Source: an uncultured Schlesneria sp. (GTDB lineage Bacteria > Planctomycetota > Planctomycetia > Planctomycetales > Planctomycetaceae). From it: DNA of 60,810 nucleotides. Each line of letters opens with the position of its first letter. Position 1 is the first letter of the stretch. Below the pieces are notes generated by a model. The model saw only the letters and a program-made list of their open reading frames with translations. It was not told the origin of the DNA and searched no databases. The DNA lies in assembly GCA_903858935.1 (NCBI GenBank), contig CAIOKO010000217.1, positions 1 through 60,810 on the forward strand, read 5' to 3'. Of this stretch, positions 17,277 to 28,209 are shown one piece after another. A program made the translations under genes and the position numbers.

Positions 17277-20200
17277 TTGAAGCTGCGCAGCAAGACGATT
17301 CGCCAGGGAATCGAGCGTTTGAAAGCAAGGATCGGCGTTGATGGTCTTTTCCGGGAATTTGGAAATGATCTGCCATTACGCTCAGAATTGTTCAGTCTGA
17401 GCCAGTTAGAGGAACATGCCGAGACGCTGGCCGCATGGCATGAAATCGACCCTCGGTCGGGGCCAGACCGATTGCTGGTTCGGCTGACCGATAACCAGAA
17501 CATTCTGCGAGAAGCTTACAAGCTGATGCTCGATGCCGTGCAGCACGATCGACATATCGTGCCGGCGGGGGAGTGGTTGCTCGACAACTACTATTTGATC
17601 GAAGAGCAGATTCGGACCGCTCGACGACATCTTCCGGCCAAGTACAGTCGAGATCTGCCTCGGCTGATGAATGGTCCTTCCGCGGGATACCCGTGCGTCT
17701 ATGATCTGGCACTTGAATTGATTTCACACGTCGATGGAAGGATCGATGCCGAAACTTTGCGGACGTATGTCGCAGCCTATCAGCGACGACGACCACTCAA
17801 GCTGGGTGAGCTTTGGGCGGTTCCGATTATGATGCGGCAGGCGCTCATCGAGAATTTGCGTCGCGTGGCGGCAAGGATCGCGACCGGTCGCCTTGATCGT
17901 GACTCGGCCTCACGCTGGGCCGATCAGTTCATTCAATGTGTCGAGACCTCTCCGAAAGATCTGGTGCTGTGCCTGGCCGATATGGCGAGACCGAATCCCG
18001 TTCTTTCCAGTGCATTCGTGGCGGAACTGGCTCGGCGTCTTCAACGCCAAAGTCCGGCACTCGCGTTTCCGCTTACCTGGGTTGAACAGCGGCTGGCGGA
18101 AAACGGCCAAACCATTGAAACTATGGTTCAGATCGAAGGTCATCAACAGGCGGTCGACCAGGTTTCGATCGGCAACAGCATTAATAGTTTGCGTGAACTC
18201 GAAGCGATTGACTGGCGCGATTTCGTTGAAGGATTAAGTGTCGTCGAGCATTCGTTGCGGGATGATCCTGCCGGCGTCTATTCAAATATGGATTTCAGCA
18301 CGCGCGACCAATATCGTCACGTGATCGAAGCCATGGCCAAGCGAAGTAAACTTTCCGAATACGACGTTTCACAGAACGCGATCCAACTGGCCCGACAATC
18401 GGAATTAGAAAAAGGAGCAACAGATCGGAAGTCACATGTCGGATTCTATCTCGTTGACAAGGGTCTGCCGGAGCTGGAACGTACGTCTCAGATGCATCAT
18501 TCCATCGTTTCCTTCGCGGCACGACTGGCAAGCAAGCAACCACTTTTATTTTATGTCGGTGGGATCGGCCTGATTTCCATACTGGTGACCGCTGGAGTTC
18601 TGGAACGAACGACGGTTCTTCACGGTCAGCGGTTCGGCTTATGGTTCGTCGCATTGCTGCTATTCGTCAGCGCGACTCATCTGGGTGTCGGTCTGGTGAA
18701 CTGGCTGACGACGATGTTCGTCAGGCCAAGTCGTCTGCCGCGAATGGATTTTTCTGAAGGAATTCCCGAGGAATTCAGTACGCTTGTGGTGGTTCCCACG
18801 ATGCTGGTTACCCATGACGGGGTGAAACGACTTCTGGAAGGACTTGAAGTCCGCTATCTCGCCAATCGTGATCCTCACTTGCGATTCTGTTTGCTGACAG
18901 ACGTCCGGGATGCGGCTCAGCAGGTCATGCCCGAAGACGACGCGTTAATTGCATTGGCCGGCGCGGGGATCGAATCCCTAAATGCGAAATATCGTGATCA
19001 AGCCGAACGCCAGACCAACGGAGAAGATACGGATTCGCTATCGACCGATCTCTTTTTCCTGTTACATCGGCCGCGTCTCTGGAACCCCCAGGAACAAATC
19101 TGGATGGGCTATGAGCGAAAGCGAGGGAAACTCGGCGAGCTTAACAAGCTTTTGCTGCGGGGCTCGAACGAAGGATTTTCGCTGGTCGTGGGTGATGTCG
19201 CACTGCTGAATCATGTGAAGTACGTCATCACGCTTGATACCGATACGCTGTTGCCGCGCGACGCGGCGAGACAACTTGTAGGAACGATGGCCCATCCTCT
19301 TAATCGGCCTCAGCTCGATCCCCGTCGAAACATCGTCGTTGAAGGTTACGGGATCCTGCAACCCGGAGTCGCAGTCCGTTTCGAGAAAACCCGTCCGTCC
19401 TGGTTCCTGGAACTATTTGGTGGAGAGCCCGGGATTGATCCGTACACACGTGCAATTTCAGATGTGTATCAGGATGTTTTCCACGAAGGTTCGTTCATCG
19501 GCAAAGGGATCTACGATGTCGACACGTTTTCGGCCACAGTCGACGGGCGATTTCCGGAAAATCGAATTCTGAGTCATGATCTGCTCGAAGGTTGTTATGC
19601 CCGATCCGGGCTGGTGAGTGACATCTGCGTTTTCGAAAGTTTTCCTTCTAATTATCAGTCCGATGTCAGCCGTCGGCACCGCTGGATTCGAGGCGACTGG
19701 CAAATCGCCGGATGGTTGTTGCCAACAAGCGGTAATCCCATCAGCCTCCTTTCTCGGTGGAAGATTCTGGATAACCTGCGACGAAGTGTTGTTCCATTCG
19801 CCGTCATTCTGACATTGATTCTGGCCTGGTTGGACATGACTCGAGCGGGATTATTGACGGCAGTTGTCGTGGGGATCATGGTGTTCCCTACGCTCTGTGC
19901 GTCATTTGTGGCATCGTTTCGAAAAGCAACGGATCTGCCGCTCGCCATGCATTTGCGAAGATCATTCAATTCCATCGGCACCAGCCTGTTGCAATCGACA
20001 TTGACCATCGCATTTCTTCCCTACGAGGCCTATTTCAGTCTCGATGCCATTGTACGAACGATTGTCCGCGGGGTTTGGACTCACCGACGGATGCTCGAAT
20101 GGAAGACCGCCAGCGATGCCGAATGCGATGGAACAGGCGATGTTGCTGACTGGTATCGGACAATGTGGATTGCACCAGCACTGTCGATCGTTGTCAGCGG

Positions 20201-23200
20201 AATTCTGATGGCTTTCCGCCGTGAATCGCTTTGGATGGCCGCGCCGATCCTTGTGGCCTGGATATTGGCTCCGTTTATCGCCTGGAAAATCAGCCAACCC
20301 ATTCCAAAACGTAACGACGTGCTCGACGTCGAACAGGCGATGTTTCTGCACAGTCTGACTCGGAAGACCTGGCGGTTTTTTCAAAGGTTTGTCGGACCGG
20401 AAGACAATTGGTTGCCACCTGATAATTTTCAGGAATTTCCCACGCCCGTCGTTGCTCATCGAACATCGCCGACCAATATTGGTCTCTCATTGTTAGCGAA
20501 TCTTGCTGCCTACGATTTTGGCTTCGTTTCGTCTCGACAATTGCTTGATCGGACCAGCAATGCCATGCGGACAATGGGTCGACTCGAACGATTTCACGGT
20601 CATTTTTTGAATTGGTACGACACCCGTTCGCTGCAACCGCTTTTCCCCAAATACGTCTCTGCTGTCGACAGTGGAAATCTTTCGGGTCACCTGCTGACGT
20701 TACGTCGCGGGCTTCTCGAACTGGGTGACAATAAGCTGATCTCTTTTGGGTTTTGGAAATCGTTGCCTGTGACGCTTCAAATCCTTGAGGCTGATGTGAA
20801 CGGGAAGAAGGAAAAGGCCGCTCGAAAACGTTTCGGGCTCTCATCCGAATCTGTTGTGACAACGATTGATGCCACCGTTACAACACCCCATCGCGATCTT
20901 CGATTGGATGATGATCTGATGATCCTCTTGCGTCGAAACAATACTAAAAACCCTGTTCCGCAGACGCTCACGACATCTCGCGAGTTGTTGAAAGAACTCC
21001 AGGGGGCCGCAGCCAAGTTTCTGAAAGGCTCGTCAGATATCGATCAAAACTTTGTCGTCGTGACCGTGCGCGATCTTGAACAACAATGCATTGATCAGCT
21101 CGCCGACCTTTCGTCCAACGCGTTGTGGTTGACCCATTCGGCAACTCCACCGAACTTAAGACCGTACGGATCTGCCAACGAATCTCAACAGGTCAGCGAA
21201 TGGCAAACGGTTTTCCAGCGGCTGGACGAAATTCCCTCTTTACGGGACATCGCGGGTTTCGAGAGCCTGTTGCTGCCGAAAATCGACGCGATGATTGCCG
21301 GCCCGTTTGTTAATGATCAAAACGGTTACGTGAGTCCCAATTCCTCCTCCAATTCAGCTGTTGAGCCAAAAGCTCAAACGCTTGAATCAGCCGAATTGAC
21401 CTGGCTGATACAGTTACGAGAACTGCTACACGCATCGATCCAGCAGGCGAATCGAGTCCTGTTGGATATCGATGAGCGGGCGGATCAGTGCCGCGAGTTC
21501 GCGGATATTGAATACGACTTCTTATACGACCCTCGGCGTCGTCTGCTGGCGATTGGGTTTAACGTCAGTGAGATGCGGCGTGACGGCAGTTTTTATGACC
21601 TGCTCGCATCGGAAGCGCGGCTGGCCAGCTTTGTCGGAATCGCCCAGGGACGACTTGAACAGGAACATTGGTTTGCCTTAGGGCGATCACTGACGACGTT
21701 GCATGGTCAACAGACATTGCTGTCGTGGAGCGGCTCCATGTTCGAATACTTGATGCCGTTACTAGTCATGCCGACATACGACAATACACTGCTTGACCAA
21801 ACCTATCATGCCGTGATTGACCGCCAGATCCAATACGGGAAACAGCGGGGAGTCCCCTGGGGTGTTTCGGAATCGGGTTACCATGCGACCGATGCACAGT
21901 TGAATTATCAATACCGGGCGTTCGGTGTTCCGGGCCTGGGGTTCAAGCGGGGCCTGGCGGACGATCTTGTCATTGCCCCTTACGCCGCAGCGATGGCCTT
22001 GATGGTCACTCCCAAAAAGGCTTGTGCCAACCTGCAGCTTATGACCGTAAAAGGCTTTGAGGGAACCTATGGATTTCATGAGGCGATTGACTACACGCCA
22101 TCGCGATTATCAAGGGGACAATCATTTGCGGTCGTTCAGTCTTATATGGCTCATCATCAGGGGATGACCTTTCTTTCCCTGGCCTACGTTCTGCTGAATC
22201 GCCCGATGCAAAAACGGTTCGAATCCGACCCGGAATTTCAGGCAACGGATCTGTTGTTGCAAGAGCGAATTCCGCAAGCCCTTCCGTGTTTTCCGCACGC
22301 GAGCGAGGTCTCATCCGATCGTCCGCCGGTCGGCGATCGCGAGTCACTCATACGTGTCTTCACGACACCGAACACTCCTGGCCCCGAAGTGCATCTGCTG
22401 TCGAACGGCCGCTACCATGTCATGGTGACGAACAGTGGAGGAGGGTATAGCCAATGGAAAGATCTTGCCATCAATCGTTGGCGCGAAGACAGTACGCGCG
22501 ACAGCACGGGGATCTTCTGTTATCTCCGCGATGTGAACAGCGGCGAAGTCTGGTCGACATCGCATCAACCGACACTTCAGCCAACCAAACGTTACGAGGC
22601 AATTTTCTCACAAGCGCGAGCCGAATTCCGGCGTCGAGACAGTTTGATCAAGCTTCATACCGAGATTGCCGTTTCGCCCGAAGACGATATTGAAATTCGC
22701 CGCACGACGATCGTGAATCGTTCGAAGGTCATACGGACGATCGAATTAACAAGTTATGCTGAAGTAGTACTTGCCGCACCGAATTCCGATACGACACACC
22801 CGGCGTTTTCAAATCTGTTCGTTCAGACAGAAATCCTCGAACAACGACAGGCGATTCTCTGCACGCGCCGACCCCGGTCGCATCAGGAAAATCCCCCCTG
22901 GATGATGCATCTGCTGGACGTTCGCGGCCCGTCAGTCGGAGATGCGTCCTATGAAACAGATCGATCGAAATTCATCGGTCGGAACCGCACAACAGCGGCT
23001 CCGCTGGCCATGGGTCGATCTGGAAACCTTTCCAACAATGATGGTTCGGTTCTTGATCCGATCGTCGCCATCCGACGACGAATCACTCTGGCACCTGATG
23101 AGGCTGTTATCATTGATCTTGTCGTCGGCATGTCTGAGACACGGGATGGGGCTCTGGCACTGATCGACAAGTACCACGATCGACATCTTGCCGATCGTGT

Positions 23201-26200
23201 ATTCGACATGGCCTGGACTCACGGGCAAGTTTTGCTGCGGCAGCTCAATTCCAGCGAATCGGATGCTCAGCTGTTCGGTCGGCTTGCCAGTTCAGTCATC
23301 TACGCCACCGCTGCGCGTCGGGCAAATTCAACGATTCTGGCAAAAAATCTGCGGGGACAATCGGGACTATGGGGTTATGGCATCTCGGGCGATTTGCCTA
23401 TCGTGCTTTTGCGGATCTCCAATGCCGAGAAGATCGATCTTGTTCGGCAAGTGGTCCAGGCGCAAGCCTATTGGAGACTGAAGGGCCTTGCCGTTGATCT
23501 TGTGATCTGGAACGAAGACTCTTCCGGTTATCGACAGGTCTTGCAAGATCTGATCATTGGGGTGATTTCAGCAGGGATTGGTGTTCAAACTCTCGACCGA
23601 CCGGGTGGGATTTTCGTTCGCCGTGCCGAACAGATGTCGGATGAAGATCGCATTCTATTTCAAACCGTCGCACGAGCCATCATCGTTGATGCCGATGGAA
23701 CGCTGGCCGAACAGGTTGAACGACGAGCACGTACGGACGTGAGAGTTGCTGAACTCATCCCTAGCCGATTGCGTCGAATGGATGTCATGCCGAATGTCGT
23801 GACGTCGTCGCAAGACCTGGTGTTTTTTAATGGATTTGGCGGATTTACGACGGACGGACGTGAATACGTCATCCGTCTTGAACCAGGCCAGGTCACACCG
23901 GCACCCTGGGTCAATGTGATTGCTAATCCGAATTTCGGCACCGTGATTTCCGAAAGTGGTGGAGCCTATACCTGGGGACTGAACGCCCACGAATTTCGAC
24001 TGACTCCGTGGAATAACGATCCTGTGTCAGATGTCAGCGGCGAAGCATTTTACATTCGCGACGAAGAGAGCGGGTACTTCTGGTCGCCGACACCGCAGCC
24101 TGCTCGAGGCACGCGGCCCTACGTTTGCCGCCATGGATTCGGATACAGCGTCTTCGAGTACACCGAAAACGGTATTACATCGGAATTGTGGATTTATGTC
24201 GCGACTGATGCTCCGATCAAGTTCGCGGTCCTCAAGGTCAAAAACACCTCAGGACGATCGCGACGACTATCGGCGACGGCCTATTCTGAATGGGTGCTGG
24301 CAGAAATGCGATCGAAGTCGCTGATGCACATCGTTACGGAAGTCGATCCGAAATGCGGAGCATTGCTCGCACGTAATCCGTATAGCATCGAATTTGCCGA
24401 ACGAATCGCCTTCATCGACGTGAGTGATCCGGTACGTAGCGTGACAGGAGATCGAACAGAATTCCTTGGTCGTAACGGAAATTCGACCAAGCCAGCCGCG
24501 ATGTCTCGCATGCGACTTTCGGGAAAAGTCGGCGCGGGACTGGATCCATGTGCTGCCATGCAGGTTTCGTTCGATCTGGCCGACAACCGCGAACGGGAAA
24601 TCGTGTTCACAATGGGAGTCGGGCGTGACATTGACGATGTCCGTACGCTGGTTCAGCGGTTTCGGGGCCATGAGCCGGCGAGGCATGCTTTGGAAGCGGT
24701 CTGGGGCCTTTGGAACCACACGCTTGGCGCTGTTCGCGTGGAAACCCCCGATCCGGCGCTCAATTTGATGGCCAATGGCTGGTTATTGTATCAGACGTTG
24801 TCGTCCCGGTTCTGGGCGCGAAGTGGCTTCTATCAATCAGGTGGAGCGATTGGTTTTCGCGATCAATTGCAGGATGTTGCAGCGCTGCTCCATACGGAAC
24901 CGCGATTGATACGCGAGCATCTGTTGCTTTGCGCGGGTCATCAGTTTCGGGAAGGGGATGTCCAGCACTGGTGGCACCCGCCGCAGGAAAGGGGAGTCCG
25001 TACTCATTTTTCGGATGACTTTCTCTGGTTGCCGCTTGTTGCCTGTCGATACGTGATGGGGACGGGAGATACGGGTGTTTTGGACGAAGTCGTTCCATTC
25101 ATCGAAGGCCGTCCCGTTAAGTCGGATGAAGACGCCTATTACGACCTTCCCACGCGCTCGAACGAATCGGCAACACTCTACGAGCACTGTGTTCGTGCGA
25201 TCGTCAAAGGTCTGTCGTTCGGAGCTCACGGACTTCCGTTAATCGGTTGTGGCGATTGGAATGACGGCATGAATCTGGTCGGTGAAAAGGGGAAAGGGGA
25301 AAGCGTCTGGCTCGCTTTCTTTCTTTACGACATTTTGCAGAAGTTTTCCAAGATTGCGCGGGCACGAGGTGATTTGAATTTTGCGGAACGCTGCGAGACT
25401 GAGGCGGCAAAACTGATCCGAAACATCGAAGAGCACGCCTGGGATGGCGAATGGTATCGACGTGCTTACTTTGATAATGGCGAGCCACTCGGTTCGGCCA
25501 CGAATATCGAATGCCAGATCGATTCGCTGCCCCAGAGCTGGTCCATCCTGTCGAAGGGGGGTGACCCCGCTCGATCACGGATGGCGATGGAAGCCGTTGA
25601 TCGGCGACTTGTACGACGCGATAGCGGTCTGATTCAACTGTTCGATCCGCCGTTCGATCATTCGGCACTCGATCCAGGATATATCAAGGGCTACGTTCCC
25701 GGAGTCCGCGAGAACGGAGGCCAGTACACCCACGCCGCAATCTGGACCGTGATGGCGTTTGCCGAACTCGGTGACCACAAACGAGCCTGGGAGTTGTTTT
25801 CAATGATCAATCCCGTCAATCATGGTTCGACTTCCGAACAGATTGCGGTCTATAAGGTCGAGCCGTATGTTGTTGCCGCCGATGTCTACGCAGTCGCCCC
25901 CCACGTTGGACGTGGTGGCTGGACGTGGTATACGGGCTCGGCCGGCTGGATGTATCGACTGATCACGGAATCGTTGCTCGGGCTGCATCTGGAAGTTGAC
26001 AAGCTGCGAATTGCCCCCTGCCTGAACGCCGACTGGAAGTCGTACACAATCCAGTACCGTTTTCGAGAGACCTATTATCGAATTACAGTCCTGCAACCAG
26101 AGCCGAGTCGATCCGTGAAACGAGTGACACTCGATGGTGTCGATCAAAGCGATTGTCTGATCGCACTCAAGGACGACAGGCGCAATCATCAGGTCGAGGT

Positions 26201-26213
26201 CGAATTGGGGTAG
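17277..26213 (+). CDS. ndvB: cyclic beta-1,2-glucan synthase (NdvB/ChvB type, GT84 + GH94)
   Basis: This giant 2978-residue inner-membrane enzyme builds a beta-1,2-glucan from UDP-glucose and cyclises it for the periplasm. The start is TTG at 17277 with AGAGGA about 8 nt upstream. Several membrane helices are visible (about residues 415-480, 835-890 and 960-1000). The glycosyltransferase core has LDTDTLLPR (about 652), a SHDLLEGCYARSG segment and RRHRWIRGDWQI (about 798). The C-terminal phosphorylase-like GH94 domain, which controls ring size in known homologues, keeps GCGDWNDGMN (about 2658). The length is close to the 2800-2870 residues of Brucella and Agrobacterium enzymes, so it is full length. 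It is followed at 88 nt by a metal P-type ATPase, probably co-transcribed. Repeats fill its upstream region. Confidence 0.93.
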   Translation: MKLRSKTIRQGIERLKARIGVDGLFREFGNDLPLRSELFSLSQLEEHAETLAAWHEIDPRSGPDRLLVRLTDNQNILREAYKLMLDAVQHDRHIVPAGEWLLDNYYLIEEQIRTARRHLPAKYSRDLPRLMNGPSAGYPCVYDLALELISHVDGRIDAETLRTYVAAYQRRRPLKLGELWAVPIMMRQALIENLRRVAARIATGRLDRDSASRWADQFIQCVETSPKDLVLCLADMARPNPVLSSAFVAELARRLQRQSPALAFPLTWVEQRLAENGQTIETMVQIEGHQQAVDQVSIGNSINSLRELEAIDWRDFVEGLSVVEHSLRDDPAGVYSNMDFSTRDQYRHVIEAMAKRSKLSEYDVSQNAIQLARQSELEKGATDRKSHVGFYLVDKGLPELERTSQMHHSIVSFAARLASKQPLLFYVGGIGLISILVTAGVLERTTVLHGQRFGLWFVALLLFVSATHLGVGLVNWLTTMFVRPSRLPRMDFSEGIPEEFSTLVVVPTMLVTHDGVKRLLEGLEVRYLANRDPHLRFCLLTDVRDAAQQVMPEDDALIALAGAGIESLNAKYRDQAERQTNGEDTDSLSTDLFFLLHRPRLWNPQEQIWMGYERKRGKLGELNKLLLRGSNEGFSLVVGDVALLNHVKYVITLDTDTLLPRDAARQLVGTMAHPLNRPQLDPRRNIVVEGYGILQPGVAVRFEKTRPSWFLELFGGEPGIDPYTRAISDVYQDVFHEGSFIGKGIYDVDTFSATVDGRFPENRILSHDLLEGCYARSGLVSDICVFESFPSNYQSDVSRRHRWIRGDWQIAGWLLPTSGNPISLLSRWKILDNLRRSVVPFAVILTLILAWLDMTRAGLLTAVVVGIMVFPTLCASFVASFRKATDLPLAMHLRRSFNSIGTSLLQSTLTIAFLPYEAYFSLDAIVRTIVRGVWTHRRMLEWKTASDAECDGTGDVADWYRTMWIAPALSIVVSGILMAFRRESLWMAAPILVAWILAPFIAWKISQPIPKRNDVLDVEQAMFLHSLTRKTWRFFQRFVGPEDNWLPPDNFQEFPTPVVAHRTSPTNIGLSLLANLAAYDFGFVSSRQLLDRTSNAMRTMGRLERFHGHFLNWYDTRSLQPLFPKYVSAVDSGNLSGHLLTLRRGLLELGDNKLISFGFWKSLPVTLQILEADVNGKKEKAARKRFGLSSESVVTTIDATVTTPHRDLRLDDDLMILLRRNNTKNPVPQTLTTSRELLKELQGAAAKFLKGSSDIDQNFVVVTVRDLEQQCIDQLADLSSNALWLTHSATPPNLRPYGSANESQQVSEWQTVFQRLDEIPSLRDIAGFESLLLPKIDAMIAGPFVNDQNGYVSPNSSSNSAVEPKAQTLESAELTWLIQLRELLHASIQQANRVLLDIDERADQCREFADIEYDFLYDPRRRLLAIGFNVSEMRRDGSFYDLLASEARLASFVGIAQGRLEQEHWFALGRSLTTLHGQQTLLSWSGSMFEYLMPLLVMPTYDNTLLDQTYHAVIDRQIQYGKQRGVPWGVSESGYHATDAQLNYQYRAFGVPGLGFKRGLADDLVIAPYAAAMALMVTPKKACANLQLMTVKGFEGTYGFHEAIDYTPSRLSRGQSFAVVQSYMAHHQGMTFLSLAYVLLNRPMQKRFESDPEFQATDLLLQERIPQALPCFPHASEVSSDRPPVGDRESLIRVFTTPNTPGPEVHLLSNGRYHVMVTNSGGGYSQWKDLAINRWREDSTRDSTGIFCYLRDVNSGEVWSTSHQPTLQPTKRYEAIFSQARAEFRRRDSLIKLHTEIAVSPEDDIEIRRTTIVNRSKVIRTIELTSYAEVVLAAPNSDTTHPAFSNLFVQTEILEQRQAILCTRRPRSHQENPPWMMHLLDVRGPSVGDASYETDRSKFIGRNRTTAAPLAMGRSGNLSNNDGSVLDPIVAIRRRITLAPDEAVIIDLVVGMSETRDGALALIDKYHDRHLADRVFDMAWTHGQVLLRQLNSSESDAQLFGRLASSVIYATAARRANSTILAKNLRGQSGLWGYGISGDLPIVLLRISNAEKIDLVRQVVQAQAYWRLKGLAVDLVIWNEDSSGYRQVLQDLIIGVISAGIGVQTLDRPGGIFVRRAEQMSDEDRILFQTVARAIIVDADGTLAEQVERRARTDVRVAELIPSRLRRMDVMPNVVTSSQDLVFFNGFGGFTTDGREYVIRLEPGQVTPAPWVNVIANPNFGTVISESGGAYTWGLNAHEFRLTPWNNDPVSDVSGEAFYIRDEESGYFWSPTPQPARGTRPYVCRHGFGYSVFEYTENGITSELWIYVATDAPIKFAVLKVKNTSGRSRRLSATAYSEWVLAEMRSKSLMHIVTEVDPKCGALLARNPYSIEFAERIAFIDVSDPVRSVTGDRTEFLGRNGNSTKPAAMSRMRLSGKVGAGLDPCAAMQVSFDLADNREREIVFTMGVGRDIDDVRTLVQRFRGHEPARHALEAVWGLWNHTLGAVRVETPDPALNLMANGWLLYQTLSSRFWARSGFYQSGGAIGFRDQLQDVAALLHTEPRLIREHLLLCAGHQFREGDVQHWWHPPQERGVRTHFSDDFLWLPLVACRYVMGTGDTGVLDEVVPFIEGRPVKSDEDAYYDLPTRSNESATLYEHCVRAIVKGLSFGAHGLPLIGCGDWNDGMNLVGEKGKGESVWLAFFLYDILQKFSKIARARGDLNFAERCETEAAKLIRNIEEHAWDGEWYRRAYFDNGEPLGSATNIECQIDSLPQSWSILSKGGDPARSRMAMEAVDRRLVRRDSGLIQLFDPPFDHSALDPGYIKGYVPGVRENGGQYTHAAIWTVMAFAELGDHKRAWELFSMINPVNHGSTSEQIAVYKVEPYVVAADVYAVAPHVGRGGWTWYTGSAGWMYRLITESLLGLHLEVDKLRIAPCLNADWKSYTIQYRFRETYYRITVLQPEPSRSVKRVTLDGVDQSDCLIALKDDRRNHQVEVELG

Positions 26214-26301
26214 TTTACGTTCACCAGGACGATTGCCAGTGGGTATAACCTAAGCGATTGGTTATTTCATAAAACTCCTTTGCCGGTTGGAAAAGCGCCG
26301 C

Positions 26302-28209
26302 ATGTCATCCACTGCGAATCCCGTTGTCATACACGATGAGCATTACTTCGATAAGTGGATCGCGCTGCTGGCAACGATCGCCATCGTCGTTCATCTTTCT
26401 CTGAGATTCACGACGAGCGGTTCAGCGATGTTCGGCCCGCTCAGGTTGATGGATTGGCCATTGATCATCGCACTTGTCTTCGGCGGATTGCCTCTGGTCG
26501 CCGAACTGCTATGGAAACTGGTTCATTTTGAGTTCGGTTCGGACCTGCTTGCAGGGTTATCGATCATTACGTCGATTCTGCTGGGCGAATATCTCGCCGG
26601 AACGCTCGTCGTGCTGATGCTGTCGGGTGGTGAGGCATTGGAAGCATTCGCGGTCAAAAGTGCTTCGTCTGTGCTGGATGCTCTGGCCCGTCGGATGCCG
26701 ACGAAGGCTCATCGCAAGTCTGGAGAAGTGATTCAGGACATCACTGTCGATCAAGTTGTGATTGGTGACACGCTGGTGGTGTTTCCGCATGAGATTTGTC
26801 CAGTGGATGGAACTGTCGTGGCGGGGAATGGCTCAATGGACGAAGCGTTTCTCACTGGTGAACCCTACCTGATGCCTAAGTCGGCGGGCTCTGCGGTTTT
26901 GTCAGGTGCGATGAACGGCGAGGCTGCCCTGACGATCAGATCGGACAAGCTGGCGGTCGATTCCCGTTACGCTCAAGTCATGAAGGTGATGCAGACGGCC
27001 GATGAAAATCGACCTCGAATGCGACGGCTCGGTGATACGCTTGGAGCCTACTACACTCCACTTGCGATCGCGCTGGCGGCGATCGCATGGTGGCTCAGTG
27101 GTAACGTCACTCGGTTTCTGGCCGTATTAGTCGTTGCGACACCTTGTCCGCTGCTGATTGCGATTCCGGTGGCAATCATCGGATCGATTTCGCTGGCGGC
27201 CAGGCGGGGAATCATTATTCGTGATCCAAGCGTTCTGGAACGAATCGCAACGTGTCGAGTTGCGATCTTTGATAAAACCGGCACGTTGACGTACGGCCGG
27301 CCCGCACTGACTGAGATCATCCCGGGCCCTGGACTCAGCAAAGACGAAGCGCTGTCACTGCTGGGTAGCCTGGAACGGTACTCCAAGCATCCACTCGCAT
27401 CGGCGATTATGAGTCTGGCACGCGAACGACACGTGCCGCTACACGATGTCAGTGAAGTTCACGAGTTGCCAGGAGAAGGCTTAACCGGAGTCGTCGCCGG
27501 GCGCCGTGTTCGCGTGACCAGTCGAGCCAAGTTGGCCAAGCAGTCTTCCGACGAAGGTGTCGCCCATATTCTGCAAAGTTTGCCTTTGCAGGTCGCCGGA
27601 ATGGAGTGCATCGCCATTATTGATGATCAGATTCCTGTCACCTGCCGATTTCGTGATCAACCCCGGACTGATGGAGCCCCCTTCGTCCAGCATTTGACTC
27701 CTAAACACCATTTCCAAAAAGTGATGATTGTTTCGGGTGACCGCGAATCCGAGGTTCGGTATCTGGCCGATTTGATTGGAATTCATGAAGTCCATTTCAG
27801 TCAGACGCCAGAACAAAAACTCGAGCTGATCCGGAACGAGACCAAACTGGCAAACACCGTGTTTGTCGGTGATGGGATCAATGATGCGCCCGCTTTAACC
27901 GCCGCAACTGTTGGAATCGCACTCGGAGGGAGCACGGATATTACCTCGGAAGCGGCTCACGCAGTGATCCTGGATAGCTCACTAAGCAAAGTCGACGAGC
28001 TGCTGCATATCGGTCAACAGCTGCGACGGATCGTGCTGGAAAGCGCTGTGGGAGGGATGATTCTGAGCGTGGGAGGAATGATTCTCGCCGCGTGTGGACT
28101 ATTACCGCCGATTACGGGCGCCATCGCACAGGAAGTGATCGATCTTCTCGCCGTTTTGAATGCCTTGCGTGCGGCCCGCGCGCCAAAACACCTGACGGAT
28201 TTTGACTGA
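26302..28209 (+). CDS. P1B-type heavy-metal ATPase with TPC motif
   Basis: The start is probably the ATG at 26302 (MSSTANPVV), 635 residues; an upstream TTG at 26287 adds five. It is an ATP-driven metal cation exporter of the inner membrane. P-type hallmarks: FLTGEP (about 184), DKTGTLT with the phosphorylated Asp (about 323), KHPLASAI, GDGINDAPAL (about 522). The metal-site motif in the membrane is TPCPLL (about 279) rather than CPC, as in the P1B-5-like (Nia-type, Ni/Fe) group as I remember it. There is no N-terminal HMA domain and no C-terminal hemerythrin domain. About six membrane segments are seen, fewer than the usual eight. Its last codons overlap a dehydrogenase remnant. The substrate is not predictable with certainty. 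Confidence 0.9.
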   Translation: MSSTANPVVIHDEHYFDKWIALLATIAIVVHLSLRFTTSGSAMFGPLRLMDWPLIIALVFGGLPLVAELLWKLVHFEFGSDLLAGLSIITSILLGEYLAGTLVVLMLSGGEALEAFAVKSASSVLDALARRMPTKAHRKSGEVIQDITVDQVVIGDTLVVFPHEICPVDGTVVAGNGSMDEAFLTGEPYLMPKSAGSAVLSGAMNGEAALTIRSDKLAVDSRYAQVMKVMQTADENRPRMRRLGDTLGAYYTPLAIALAAIAWWLSGNVTRFLAVLVVATPCPLLIAIPVAIIGSISLAARRGIIIRDPSVLERIATCRVAIFDKTGTLTYGRPALTEIIPGPGLSKDEALSLLGSLERYSKHPLASAIMSLARERHVPLHDVSEVHELPGEGLTGVVAGRRVRVTSRAKLAKQSSDEGVAHILQSLPLQVAGMECIAIIDDQIPVTCRFRDQPRTDGAPFVQHLTPKHHFQKVMIVSGDRESEVRYLADLIGIHEVHFSQTPEQKLELIRNETKLANTVFVGDGINDAPALTAATVGIALGGSTDITSEAAHAVILDSSLSKVDELLHIGQQLRRIVLESAVGGMILSVGGMILAACGLLPPITGAIAQEVIDLLAVLNALRAARAPKHLTDFD